Assembly: GCA_965222205.1 (NCBI GenBank)
Contig: OZ244932.1
Span: 682,001 to 746,000, forward strand
DNA from: RHLJ01 sp965222205
Lineage (GTDB): Bacteria; Bacteroidota; Rhodothermia; Balneolales; Balneolaceae
Length of the DNA stretch: 64,000 nt
Direction of reading: 5' to 3'
Shown here: positions 37,738-46,228 of the stretch, in pieces
How the letters are laid out: the number at the start of each line of letters is the position of its first letter
How positions within the stretch are numbered: position 1 is the stretch's first letter
Made by a program: the position numbers and the translations under genes
The notes under the pieces: generated by a model
The model's database searches: none
What the model was told of the DNA's origin: nothing
Seen by the model: only the letters and a program-made list of their open reading frames with translations

Positions 37738-38417
37738 TCCGAATATCCTTTACCTGCTATTACCACCACAATTTCACCTTTAATAGAATCTCTGGAACTA
37801 AACTCTTCTTTTATCTCCAGTATTGTGCCGCGCTGAATTTCTTCGAACTTTTTAGTGAGTTCCCGGGCTACGGCCATCAACCGGTCTGAACCAAAATGTT
37901 TTTCCAGTTCATCCAGTAGTTTCAGTAACCGATTAGGGCTCTCATAAATCACCAGTGTTCGTTCTTCTTCAGCAAGTTGACCCAGTCTTTTTTGTCTCCC
38001 TTTTTTATGTGGAAGAAACCCCTCAAAAGAGTATCGATCGCAGGGGAGTCCGCTTGCCACCAGTGCGGTAGTGGCAGCATCGGGTCCGGGAATAACACAA
38101 ATAGTATGGCCTTCTTGCTGAGCGGCCCGAACAGCCAGAAAACCGGGATCAGAAATCCCGGGCATGCCCGCATCACTAATTATAGCAACATCCTGATTAG
38201 CATTAAGGATATTAAGCAGGTGCCCAACTTTTTTATGCTCGTTATGTTGATGGAAGGAGAACGTTTGTTTATTAATTCCAAAATGCTTCAATAGCTTGCC
38301 GGATGTACGGGTATCTTCGCAGGCAATATATGCTACCTGTTGAAGTGTTTCGACCGCTCGGGGCGAAAAATCTCCCAGATTTCCGATTGGAGTAGCTACG
38401 ATATAAAAGGTAGACAA
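37734..38417 (-). CDS. rsmI: 16S rRNA (cytidine1402-2'-O)-methyltransferase
   Basis: RsmI methylates the ribose of C1402 in 16S rRNA. The 227-residue protein begins FYIVATPIGNLGDFSPRAVETL, followed by CEDTRTSGKLLKHFGI, the SAM-binding VAIISDAGMPGISDPGF and the VIPGPDAATTALVASGLPC and FEGFLPHKKGRQ motifs. It lacks the C-terminal extension of the E. coli enzyme (286 residues), as is usual in this phylum. It forms an operon with lnt (four-base overlap). Confidence 0.95.
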   Translation of the reverse strand: MSTFYIVATPIGNLGDFSPRAVETLQQVAYIACEDTRTSGKLLKHFGINKQTFSFHQHNEHKKVGHLLNILNANQDVAIISDAGMPGISDPGFLAVRAAQQEGHTICVIPGPDAATTALVASGLPCDRYSFEGFLPHKKGRQKRLGQLAEEERTLVIYESPNRLLKLLDELEKHFGSDRLMAVARELTKKFEEIQRGTILEIKEEFSSRDSIKGEIVVVIAGKGYSE

Positions 38418-38890
38418 TGGCTTGGTTTTTGAGTTCCGGCTAACTTCTCACTTTATCCGCAAAAAAGTAACAGCTTATTTTCTTTTGATTAAGAATAACT
38501 TTTTAAAGAGTAAATAAGCCTGATTGTAAAAGTTAAGAGGTATATGAGACTATTATCTGGCCTGCTTATTCAATAATCACAATACTGGGTTATAATATTC
38601 TTTGAAACTGTACAAACCCCTGAATTCCCTTAGGCTTATGCATCTATCATCTTCAAAAAATGAACAGCGACTCACCCTCCGGATGATTTTGATTAAGTAA
38701 ATTCAGCCTTCTTTTCATAATATCTTCACAAATAAAGACTTGCTTCTATTTAGATGTTGAATACTTTTGGAAAAGTGACAGATAATTTTTCCAAGAAATT
38801 TTGAAAGCATCTATCCAGTACATTAAAAATTATTCCTTTAGGAATAAATTAATGTGACATGACCTTTGAATTTCTATCTTTTAAACAGAG
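38418..38890. other. AT-rich gene-free spacer
   Basis: Between rsmI and the beta-propeller lipoprotein (divergent) no credible gene, RNA or large repeat is visible. A short 8-bp hairpin TTATTCCT/AGGAATAA lies at about 38831-38848, close to the downstream gene. The rest probably carries the two promoters. Confidence 0.5.
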
Positions 38891-39868
38891 ATGAGAGAAC
38901 AATCAGAAATAAATCGATTACAAGTGAGATTAATAGTACTTCCTTCTTTATTAAGAATAATCAGAACGTATTTATATCTTATTTTTTTACTAAGTCTAAT
39001 GCTTTCATGTTCCGTTTTTGATGCAGATGGACCAGATGGAAAAGATCCATGCCTGCTATGTTTTGGGAATTTTTTTGTTATTGATAGTGAGCCTGCTTGG
39101 AGTCCTGATGGTAACACGATTGCTTATGTTGGGGCAGACTCGGCAGGAGAACTCGGCATTTATTTAATAAACCCGGATGGAACTGATAAATACCTATTTC
39201 ATTCAGGAAATGTTGGCTTCCCTTCTTGGTCTCCTGACAATAACTGGCTTGTTTTTCACGAAAACGCACAGATTTATAAAAAGCACCTTGTTACCGACAG
39301 CCTAGTGCAACTGACCTTTGAGGGTAGAAATTTTTTCCCTGCATGGAGTCCTGATGGGAAGTGGATTGCATATGATTCAAATAATGACAGTCCAAATGGA
39401 CAAAGTTTTATTTGTAAAATGAAAAATGATGGGTCTCAAAAGCTAAGAATTGTATTTACACCTGAGCAAGGTGAGGCCAGGATGCCGTCATGGTCTTTAG
39501 ATAGCAAGAAAATAGTTCATATACAGTATTTAGTTGGTGTTTATTCTTCAGAAATTTTTTCAGTGAATTCTGATGGAAGCAATCCAATTCGACTTATAGA
39601 AAATGAAGCAACAGATTATTATCCTAAATATTCTCCGGATGGAAGGAGGCTTCTTTTCACTTCACAACCCTATGCCTCACAAACGAATATTTACTTAATG
39701 GATTTACATGATAAAGGCATCAAGCAACTTACTACTGAAGGTGGTTATAGCAACGATTGGTCGCCCGATGGAGAATGGGTTGTGTTCACTGAGACCTCCG
39801 ACACGGGACGACTATGGCTAATGAAACCCGATGGTAGTGAGAAAAGGCAATTAACGTTTGAAGATTAA
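38891..39868 (+). CDS. TolB-like PD40 beta-propeller lipoprotein
   Basis: The 325-residue frame has a hydrophobic segment ending in lipobox LMLSC (about Cys40). Six PD40/TolB-type blades follow, each with the SPDG signature: PAWSPDGNTIAYVGADSAG, PSWSPDNNWLVFHEN, PAWSPDGKWIAYDSNNDS, PSWSLDSKKIVHI, PKYSPDGRRLLFTSQ and NDWSPDGEWVVFTETSD. The first ATG gives a long, charged lead-in, so the true start may be internal (for example TTG near residue 20). Such propellers are protein-interaction modules. It is not in a tol operon, so a TolB role is not implied. Confidence 0.8.
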   Translation: MREQSEINRLQVRLIVLPSLLRIIRTYLYLIFLLSLMLSCSVFDADGPDGKDPCLLCFGNFFVIDSEPAWSPDGNTIAYVGADSAGELGIYLINPDGTDKYLFHSGNVGFPSWSPDNNWLVFHENAQIYKKHLVTDSLVQLTFEGRNFFPAWSPDGKWIAYDSNNDSPNGQSFICKMKNDGSQKLRIVFTPEQGEARMPSWSLDSKKIVHIQYLVGVYSSEIFSVNSDGSNPIRLIENEATDYYPKYSPDGRRLLFTSQPYASQTNIYLMDLHDKGIKQLTTEGGYSNDWSPDGEWVVFTETSDTGRLWLMKPDGSEKRQLTFED

Positions 39869-39886
39869 ACGAAAAGTGTAAAAAAC

Positions 39887-39914
39887 CCACCGAAGTGCTG
39901 TAACACTCCGGTGG
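39887..39914 (-). terminator. Hairpin with minus-strand terminator shape
   Basis: Arms CCACCGAAGTG and CACTCCGGTGG (one mismatch) enclose CTGTAA. On the minus strand the stem is followed by a T-run (GGTTTTTT), a textbook terminator, yet no minus-strand gene precedes it. On the plus strand it has no T-run and sits in the 154-base leader region of the subtilase. Confidence 0.5.
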
Positions 39915-40022
39915 TACTACATAAGTGGTAAAACAAATGCTTAGTAAATACTAAACAGTATCAATTATGTAGGATTACAATAACTAATAAACCCAACCCA
40001 AACAAGTAATCCTGAGGTTATC

Positions 40023-42350
40023 ATGAGAAAACTACATCTCTTTCAAAAAACCCGAATCATTCTTCTTCTGCTAACAATTTGTATAATTCCTTTTTATGGC
40101 AGCTATGCCCAGGAAAGAAATCTTAAGCAGGAAATTTTAGTTTATATTCTGCCAGATTCATTGGAAATTTTGTCTCAACAGAGTGGCAGAATAGCTTTGA
40201 GTTCTGTAGAAATTAATTCCAAACTGCTTTCTAAAACATTTCAAAAATTATCCTTAAATGAAATCTCCAAAACTTTTCCAAACTGGGAACCTGGAGCTTC
40301 TGTACACACTTTTGAAAATGGGATTAAAGTAAAACGTCCATCTTTTGATCGGATATTTACATTACATATACCTCTGAATGCCAGCGCCGACTCCGTTTTA
40401 AAGGACTTAAATAATGAGCCCAGTGTATTATTTGCGGAGAAACACATGGATGCTCAACTATTTAATGACCCAAGTTACCCGGCACAGTGGCATTTGAATA
40501 ATACTGGATAGTCAACAGGAGGGAGTGTCGATGCGGATATAGATGCTCCGGAGGCATGGCAAATTTTTACAGGTAGTTCTTCTATCAAAATCGGTGTTTT
40601 TGATTCAGGGGTTGATTTATCCCATGACGACTTTATTGGAAAAGTAAGTGGAGATAATATTCCAAGCTTTGGACAAGATATAGACCGCTATCACGGTACC
40701 CATGTTGCGGGCATCGCTGCCGCCAAAGCCAATAACGGGGAAAGCGGGAGAGGTGTAGATTGGAACGCACAGATTGTATCAAAAAGAATATTCGGTAATT
40801 ATGGAAGTTACCTTGGAGACAATACCGTTGTAAATAAAATACTTGATGCCGTGGATAATCAGAATGTAGACATTATGAACCATAGTTGGGGAGGACCCCA
40901 GTATAAAACAATCATCAGGCAAGCATTTGCTTACGCTTATAAGATGAATACGGTGAATAGCGTAGCAATGGGTAATGATTTCAATAATGGTAACCCAACA
41001 AATTTTCCTGCCGCATTTGGCCAAGGAATTATCGCGGTTGGAGGTACACAAAACAATGACGTTAAATCCCCTTTTTCTCAAACAGGGAACCATATTGATG
41101 TTGTCGCGCCTGGAGGGTTTAATATTTATCCTTCAAATAATAGTAGGGATATACTTTCCACTTGGGAAAACGATGGTGTCCGGTATGTTGCTGGAACTTC
41201 TATGGCCACTCCACAAATCACAGGCATTGCCTCTTTACTAAAAGGGTACAATTCCAGTTTGTACAACGACGACATCGAACACCTTATTCAACTAAGTGCA
41301 GAGGACAGAGGCCCTACCGGATTTGATCCGGAATACGGCCACGGACGTGTAAACGCGCATCAAGCCCTATTGCGCCTACAAAGCCCATATGTGCTTAACC
41401 ACCATACAGCTACAGGGGGCACGGTCACCAATGTAACCCAAGAAACCAAATTGTTTTACGACACGCCAGGACTTGCCAATGGAGTGTATGTGGTAAAACG
41501 AAATGAAGTACGTAAAACGGTTTCGTTTCCGTGGATGAGTGAAGTACACGTATGGGGAAGAGGAGTAGCTACGAACGGATACTCTAATGCAAATCCTAAT
41601 TTTGCCATGGGCTGGAATGATGCCGTTTCTGTTTCTAATAACAGCGCAACATTAAAAACCTATGTGTATGAAGTGTTTACTACTTCCGGGCAACGGGTTG
41701 GTTGGTTCCCAACCTCTCCGTCAAATGCTACTTTTGCATACACCGTGCACGGTAAACCAGGAACTCCGCCCCTTTCAGTAAACATTACCGGTCCCAGTAC
41801 GGTTATAGCTCCTGGAACATACCTGTATCAGGCAGCAGGCAGCGGTGGAGTTACACCCTATGAGAATTATTATTGGTATAAAAGAGAGGGTTTTGGTTCG
41901 TGGAGCTATCTTGGAACCGGAACCACCAAGAATGTGTATTTCGGCACCCCACCAATTGATTCCGAGGTGAAAGTAGTACTGGAAGATGGGAGTTTAACTT
42001 ATGCTGAAGATATTGCCTATGTATTTCCAACCACCTGTACTTCTGATCCGTGTGAAGGCGAGGGAGAATCATTACAGTTTAAAGCCCCTCAAAACCATCC
42101 GAACCCCTTCAACCCGGTAACAAAAATTGAATATGCTCTTCCTGAGCGAGCTCAGGTTTCTGTAAAGATATATAACATTATGGGACAGGAAGTTGCTACT
42201 CTGATAGACGGTGTGGTAGATGCAGGCTCTAAAGAACTATCTTTTGACGCAAACAGATTATCTAGTGGAGTATATTTTGCCCGTATATTCGCTATTGGGA
42301 ATTCAGGCAACCAATATCAGCATACACTTAAAATGCATCTAGTTAAATAA
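40023..42350 (+). pseudogene. T9SS-cargo subtilase interrupted by an in-frame TAG
   Basis: One frame runs from ATG 40023 to the TAA at 42348-42350 (776 codons) apart from a single TAG at 40509-40511 (codon 163). Order: signal peptide (ends SYAQE), inhibitor-like propeptide (to about 155), S8 peptidase domain with Asp194 (IGVFDSGVD), His224 (YHGTHVAGIAA) and Ser393 (AGTSMATPQ), a beta-rich middle, and a C-terminal T9SS sorting domain (NHPNPFNPVTKIEYALP... to HTLKMHLVK). The sequence around the stop, WHLNNTG-stop-STGG, matches the usual subtilase WHLNNTGQ, so CAG to TAG is the simplest event. As written only the propeptide would be made. SprA in this window would be its exporter. Confidence 0.88.
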
Positions 42351-42362
42351 TCTATTACGAAT

Positions 42363-42397
42363 AAAAAGCCCTGAAGATATTTTATTCAGGGCTTTTT
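42363..42397 (+). terminator. Terminator after the subtilase
   Basis: A 13-bp perfect stem, AAAAAGCCCTGAA with TTCAGGGCTTTTT, around a 9-base loop; T-run on both strands. Confidence 0.88.
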
Positions 42398-42512
42398 ATA
42401 TGTATTGCTATCGAAGCCTGTAAAGTAAGTAGTTTAATTTTCCCGCACTAAGAATGATTCGATAAAAATGTTAGTTTATCCTGCAAAATATAACACGTAT
42501 TAAACGAACAAC

Positions 42513-42896
42513 ATGAAATTTAAGCCAACCGGACTCAATCACATCACCATCAGGGTAAACCGAATCGATGCTTCAAAAGAATTTTATGGGGATATACTCG
42601 GTTTTGAGTTAGTTAAAACCATGGGGCAAAGTATGGCCGTATATGATGTGGGTAACGGAGACACATTGGTAATTGTAGAAGCGGAAACCAGTTACGATCC
42701 GACATCCAGGGATTTCCGGGTTGATCATTTTGGGTTTTATACTGAATCTCCCGAAGAAGTGGACGAGATAGCCGGGTTTTTACGTAATAAAGAAGTAACC
42801 ATTATGAGCGGACCTGCTAACCGTAAAAAGGGGCGATTTGTATTTGTAGCTGATCCAGATGGAAATATGATCGAGTTTTTCTACGAAGAAGCCTGA
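42513..42896 (+). CDS. VOC (glyoxalase/bleomycin-resistance) family protein
   Basis: The 127-residue single-VOC protein has the N-terminal metal-ligand motif GLNHITIRV (His), then SKEFYGDILGFELVKTMG, a second His in RVDHFGFYTES, and the C-terminal FVADPDGNMIEFFYEE (Glu), giving a plausible metal-binding set. Substrate unknown: lactoylglutathione lyase-like, dioxygenase-like or resistance roles are all possible. It is convergent with the carbonic-anhydrase-like gene, with only two bases between the stops. Confidence 0.85.
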   Translation: MKFKPTGLNHITIRVNRIDASKEFYGDILGFELVKTMGQSMAVYDVGNGDTLVIVEAETSYDPTSRDFRVDHFGFYTESPEEVDEIAGFLRNKEVTIMSGPANRKKGRFVFVADPDGNMIEFFYEEA

Positions 42897-42898
42897 TC

Positions 42899-43591
42899 TC
42901 AGAACTCAAGATATTCCACATTTCTGACTTCAAAATAATCCTCGATCATCCAGTCGGTATTGATAACAATTCCCCCGATGAGGTATAATTTTATGTCATC
43001 CAGTTCTGGCTTAATAGTATCCAGAATGCGGTTTATTTTTGTGTGGATGGCTTCATACGCAGAGTCTGTGGCTTCTTTTAAAGGGAACTGGCTTTCCAGT
43101 ATCTCTTTTCTATTGTTATGAAGGTGCTCAATAACCCGTGCTTGTTGATAGTCGAGCGGGTTATCCAGAGGCATGTGTGTATCATTTTCTAGCGATTCCA
43201 GTGCAGCAACCAAAGAACCACAACAGGTAGAGGAAGCGAATTGATTCTGACGATTAACCTGTCCAATCTGTCCGTCTTCAGAAATTCCTATATGAGGTCC
43301 ATATAAAACTAACACTGCTCCGTGTGAAGGGGCATGGCTCAGAAATGCGTTCATCCCTGTTATCCCTGAGAATGGCAAACCCGAAATTCCTCCTAACATA
43401 AAGGGGCCGGGGCCTGCAAATAAATCATAAAACGGAGAGAATAGATTGTTCACTTCATCGCTACAGAATGAAGTTGCCCAGATTGTGGATTTTAAATCCA
43501 GTTTCTTGTGCACAAGATCGGTAATAATCTTTGTTTCAAGTTCGGTAATTCGAATAGCTTTGGGGTAATGTGTAGGTATGGTAGTGTGCAT
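42899..43591 (-). CDS. LCIB/LCIC-family carbonic anhydrase-like protein
   Basis: LCIB/C proteins are theta-type, beta-CA-fold carbonic anhydrases first described in the algal CO2-concentrating mechanism. The start is ATG at 43589-43591; an in-frame ATG at 43660 lies inside the icd terminator-like hairpin and was rejected. The 230-residue protein keeps the signature order: ATSFCSDEVN (Cys43, Asp45), FMLGGISGLPFSGITGMNAF, LVLYGPHIGISEDGQIGQV (His100) with Arg114, and ASSTCCGSLVAAL (Cys123/124). Cys-His-Cys is the zinc triad of characterised members. It follows icd on the same strand and is next to sbtA-sbtB, supporting a role in CO2/HCO3- handling. Confidence 0.82.
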   Translation of the reverse strand: MHTTIPTHYPKAIRITELETKIITDLVHKKLDLKSTIWATSFCSDEVNNLFSPFYDLFAGPGPFMLGGISGLPFSGITGMNAFLSHAPSHGAVLVLYGPHIGISEDGQIGQVNRQNQFASSTCCGSLVAALESLENDTHMPLDNPLDYQQARVIEHLHNNRKEILESQFPLKEATDSAYEAIHTKINRILDTIKPELDDIKLYLIGGIVINTDWMIEDYFEVRNVEYLEF

Positions 43592-43647
43592 TAAGCCGTT
43601 CTGTTTTAAAGAAAACTTATAATACAAAACTGAACTTAATGCAGAAA

Positions 43648-43680
43648 ATAGAACAGCCATTTTTTAAATAGCTGTTCTAT
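43648..43680 (-). terminator. Hairpin between icd and the LCIB-like gene
   Basis: ATAGAACAGC (43648-43657) and GCTGTTCTAT (43671-43680) form a perfect 10-bp stem with a 13-base loop. On the minus strand it starts 10 bases after the icd stop and is followed by a weak T-tract (ATTTTC), so partial termination or attenuation before the LCIB-like gene is likely. Confidence 0.6.
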
Positions 43681-43689
43681 CTAATAATA

Positions 43690-45153
43690 TTACTCTCCCT
43701 GACCCAGCGAATACGCAACTTGCCCATCAAATTCGTACAGGTTTTCAGTTTTAACAACATCTACAGAATTTTCTGATAACCTTCCAAGAAGTTCAACAAT
43801 ATCAATGGAGTTCCTTTCACCATCAATAGATTTAAACCTACATCGCCAATGGTCGGTACAGAATGTTTGAGGAAGACCGTTTGGCCATACTTTAGTTCCT
43901 CTGTTTGTGATCATAGTAAGTTCAAACTTATCACCTGAAGCTTTTTGTAATGCCGAAGCTAATTTTTCAGGATTATCCGGCTCCCAATACACAAATACAT
44001 CCGTTCCTTTAAGCTCTCTTTTTTGATGCATAGCTGGTCGTGCATCTGTTCTGCTTAACGTCAACTCCGGAATAGCAATTGGTTGATCGTTACTGAAATC
44101 TACAGAAGACAAAGCTTTCGGACTCGATCCCAGTCTCGAAATGACTGCATCGGTAAATTCCTGGGTAGAGGCTTTTTGTGTGCTTGTTTCGGAGTTATAA
44201 ACGTCAGCAGTATGGATTCCATCTTCCAATGTTTTTAACCATGCATTTTGAATTTTTTCCGCTGGGTTGTATTGACCTATATGTCTTAGCATCATAACCG
44301 ATGCATTCATTAGCGCTGACGGGTTTGCAATATTTTTCCCGGCTATATCAGGGGCCGAACCATGAATTGCTTCAAACATAGCACATGAAGGACCAATATT
44401 TGCGGAACCAACCATCCCTACTGATCCTGAAATTTGAGCAGCTACATCAGAAACAATATCCCCATAAAGATTTGGCATAACTACAACATCAAAGATTTCC
44501 GGGGTATCAGCAAGTCGTGCAGTAGCGATATCTATAATAAGGTTCTCGGATTCAATTTCAGGGTATTCCTTTGCAATTGTCTTGAAAACTTCATGAAATA
44601 AACCATCGGTGAGTTTCATGATGTTATCTTTGGTAAAGCAGGAGACTTTCTTTCTATTATGAGATCGGGCATATTCGAATGCATATCTTATAATTCGCTC
44701 AGTTCCTGGTAAAGAGATTAGCTTTAAACACTGATATACTTCAAAGGTTTGCCGGTGTTCAATACCACCATAAGTATCTTCTTCATTTTCACGTACCACC
44801 GTTACATCCATTCCGGGATGTTTTGTTTCTACATAGGGAGCATAAGCTAAACAAGGTCGAATGTTTGCGAAAAGCCCGAGCGTTTTTCGCATAGTTACAT
44901 TCAAACTTTTTACACCGCCTCCCTGAGGAGTAGTAATAGGAGCTTTGAGCAGGATTTTATTTTTTATAATCGGATCCCAGGAGTCGTCTTCTATTCCGGA
45001 TTTAATTCCCCTTTTATAAACTTTTTCTCCGATTTCAATGGTATCGTAATTAAGCCTTGCTCCGGATGCTCCGAGAATTTTTATTGTAGATGCCATTATC
45101 TCCGGGCCTATTCCATCCCCATGTGCAATTGTAATGGTTGTTTTTCGACTCAT
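43690..45153 (-). CDS. icd: NADP-type isocitrate dehydrogenase, Thermus-like long form
   Basis: Catalyses isocitrate to 2-oxoglutarate plus CO2. The 487-residue protein has the decarboxylating-dehydrogenase core (about residues 1-335): ITIAHGDGIGPEIM, the substrate loop VTMRKTLGLFANIRPC, VVRENEEDTYGGIEHR, VVMPNLYGDIVSDVAAQISG and EAIHGSAPDIAGKNIANPSA. A C-terminal domain of about 130 residues (TDVFVYWEPDNPEKLASAL, MITNRGTKVWP, TDHWRCRFKS, YEFDGQVAYSLGQGE) matches the extension of the Thermus enzyme (496 residues). The start faces the LysR gene across 95 bases, suggesting shared control. Cofactor choice is inferred from family, not from residues. Confidence 0.93.
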   Translation of the reverse strand: MSRKTTITIAHGDGIGPEIMASTIKILGASGARLNYDTIEIGEKVYKRGIKSGIEDDSWDPIIKNKILLKAPITTPQGGGVKSLNVTMRKTLGLFANIRPCLAYAPYVETKHPGMDVTVVRENEEDTYGGIEHRQTFEVYQCLKLISLPGTERIIRYAFEYARSHNRKKVSCFTKDNIMKLTDGLFHEVFKTIAKEYPEIESENLIIDIATARLADTPEIFDVVVMPNLYGDIVSDVAAQISGSVGMVGSANIGPSCAMFEAIHGSAPDIAGKNIANPSALMNASVMMLRHIGQYNPAEKIQNAWLKTLEDGIHTADVYNSETSTQKASTQEFTDAVISRLGSSPKALSSVDFSNDQPIAIPELTLSRTDARPAMHQKRELKGTDVFVYWEPDNPEKLASALQKASGDKFELTMITNRGTKVWPNGLPQTFCTDHWRCRFKSIDGERNSIDIVELLGRLSENSVDVVKTENLYEFDGQVAYSLGQGE

Positions 45154-45193
45154 AATTTATTTTTGAGGGTTAAGGTTTAACAAAAAATAGAGA

Positions 45194-45208
45194 GTTTATT
45201 AAATAAAC
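45194..45208. promoter_or_regulatory. Candidate LysR box (GTTTATTAAATAAAC)
   Basis: A perfect 15-base inverted repeat containing T-N11-A, the core pattern of LysR-family operators, placed in the 95-base gap between divergent icd and the lysR-type gene. The region is very AT-rich, so chance cannot be excluded. Confidence 0.5.
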
Positions 45209-45248
45209 AATAATTAATACATTTAATGTTATACATATATTATTATTT

Positions 45249-46157
45249 ATGTCTTATTCTCTACATCAATTGAAAGTTTTTGCTTCAGTAGCTCGTAATA
45301 AAAGCATGACTAAAGCAGCTGAAGAACTATATATGAGTCAGCCAGCGGTATCTATACAAGTAAAAAAGCTGCAAGAACATTTTGGGATTGATCTTTTTGA
45401 AGTTATCGGGAAACAATTGTATCTCACTGAAGCTGGCGAGCAATTGTTCGAAGCCCAGAAAAAAATTGAGACTGAGTTAGAAAACCTGAACATGGTATTT
45501 CATGAACTGAAAGGTTCACTGAGAGGAAACCTGAAGTTGATCGTAGTTTCGACAGCGAAATACTTCATGCCTTATGCACTGGGTTTATTCAGAGAGAAAA
45601 ACAGAAATATCAATATTTCGCTTAAAGTTACTGATAGAGTTGAGCTTATAGAACATTTAAAGCAAAACGGATATGATTTGGCAGTTGTATCGCAGGTTCC
45701 AGATGATATTGATCTCGAGGTACATGAATTTTTAGAAAACCCATTACACATAGCTGCACCGGTTGACCATCCTTTAGCCAGTAAAAAAAATCTTAAGCTA
45801 AGTGATTTAGAACCCTTTGAATTTCTGATTCGAGAGAGAGGTTCAGGAACAAGAATGGTTATGGAAAAACTATTTAAGAAAGCCAAAATACAGCCAGAGA
45901 TTGTGATGGAGCTCAGTACAAATGAAGCAATAAAACAAGCTATAATGGCTGGAATTGGACTTTCATTAATTTCAGAATACAGCTTGCAGCAGGAACGAGA
46001 GATGAATCGGATTCGAGTTCTTGATATCGTGGATTTTCCTTATAGTAATTCCTGGAAACTGGTCTATTTAAAAGGGAAAAAACTAAGCCCTGTTTCCAGG
46101 AATTTTGTTGAATTTTTAGTCTCTACCAATACAAATAACTGGTTACCAAAAGTTTAG
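45249..46157 (+). CDS. LysR-family regulator, CbbR/CmpR-like
   Basis: The 302-residue protein has an N-terminal winged helix-turn-helix (LHQLKVFASVARNKSMTKAA, YMSQPAVSIQVKKLQEHFGI, residues about 5-50) and a two-lobed effector domain (about 90-295) with LKLIVVSTAKYFMPYALGLF, AAPVDHPLASKKNLKLSDL and FLIRERGSGTRMV. These features are those of the CbbR/CmpR/CysB-related group that senses carbon or redox metabolites. It is divergent from icd and directly upstream (71 bases) of sbtA-sbtB, so it most likely controls one or both arms. Effector unknown. Confidence 0.88.
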   Translation: MSYSLHQLKVFASVARNKSMTKAAEELYMSQPAVSIQVKKLQEHFGIDLFEVIGKQLYLTEAGEQLFEAQKKIETELENLNMVFHELKGSLRGNLKLIVVSTAKYFMPYALGLFREKNRNINISLKVTDRVELIEHLKQNGYDLAVVSQVPDDIDLEVHEFLENPLHIAAPVDHPLASKKNLKLSDLEPFEFLIRERGSGTRMVMEKLFKKAKIQPEIVMELSTNEAIKQAIMAGIGLSLISEYSLQQEREMNRIRVLDIVDFPYSNSWKLVYLKGKKLSPVSRNFVEFLVSTNTNNWLPKV

Positions 46158-46228
46158 ACCGAATATGAATCATTTAGATTTTTGTTTAGTTTCGTGAGCT
46201 GAAAAATCTAGCTATTAAATTACAGTTC

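Noticed and set aside
38891..39868. True TolB of the Tol-Pal system
   Set aside because: Only the propeller repeats match; it is a lipoprotein, not next to tolA/pal, and lacks the TolB N-terminal domain.
43592..43660. Upstream ATG start for the LCIB-like protein (adds 23 residues)
   Set aside because: The ATG lies within the hairpin after icd, and the added residues (MAVLFSALSSVLYYKFSLKQ) are not part of the family.
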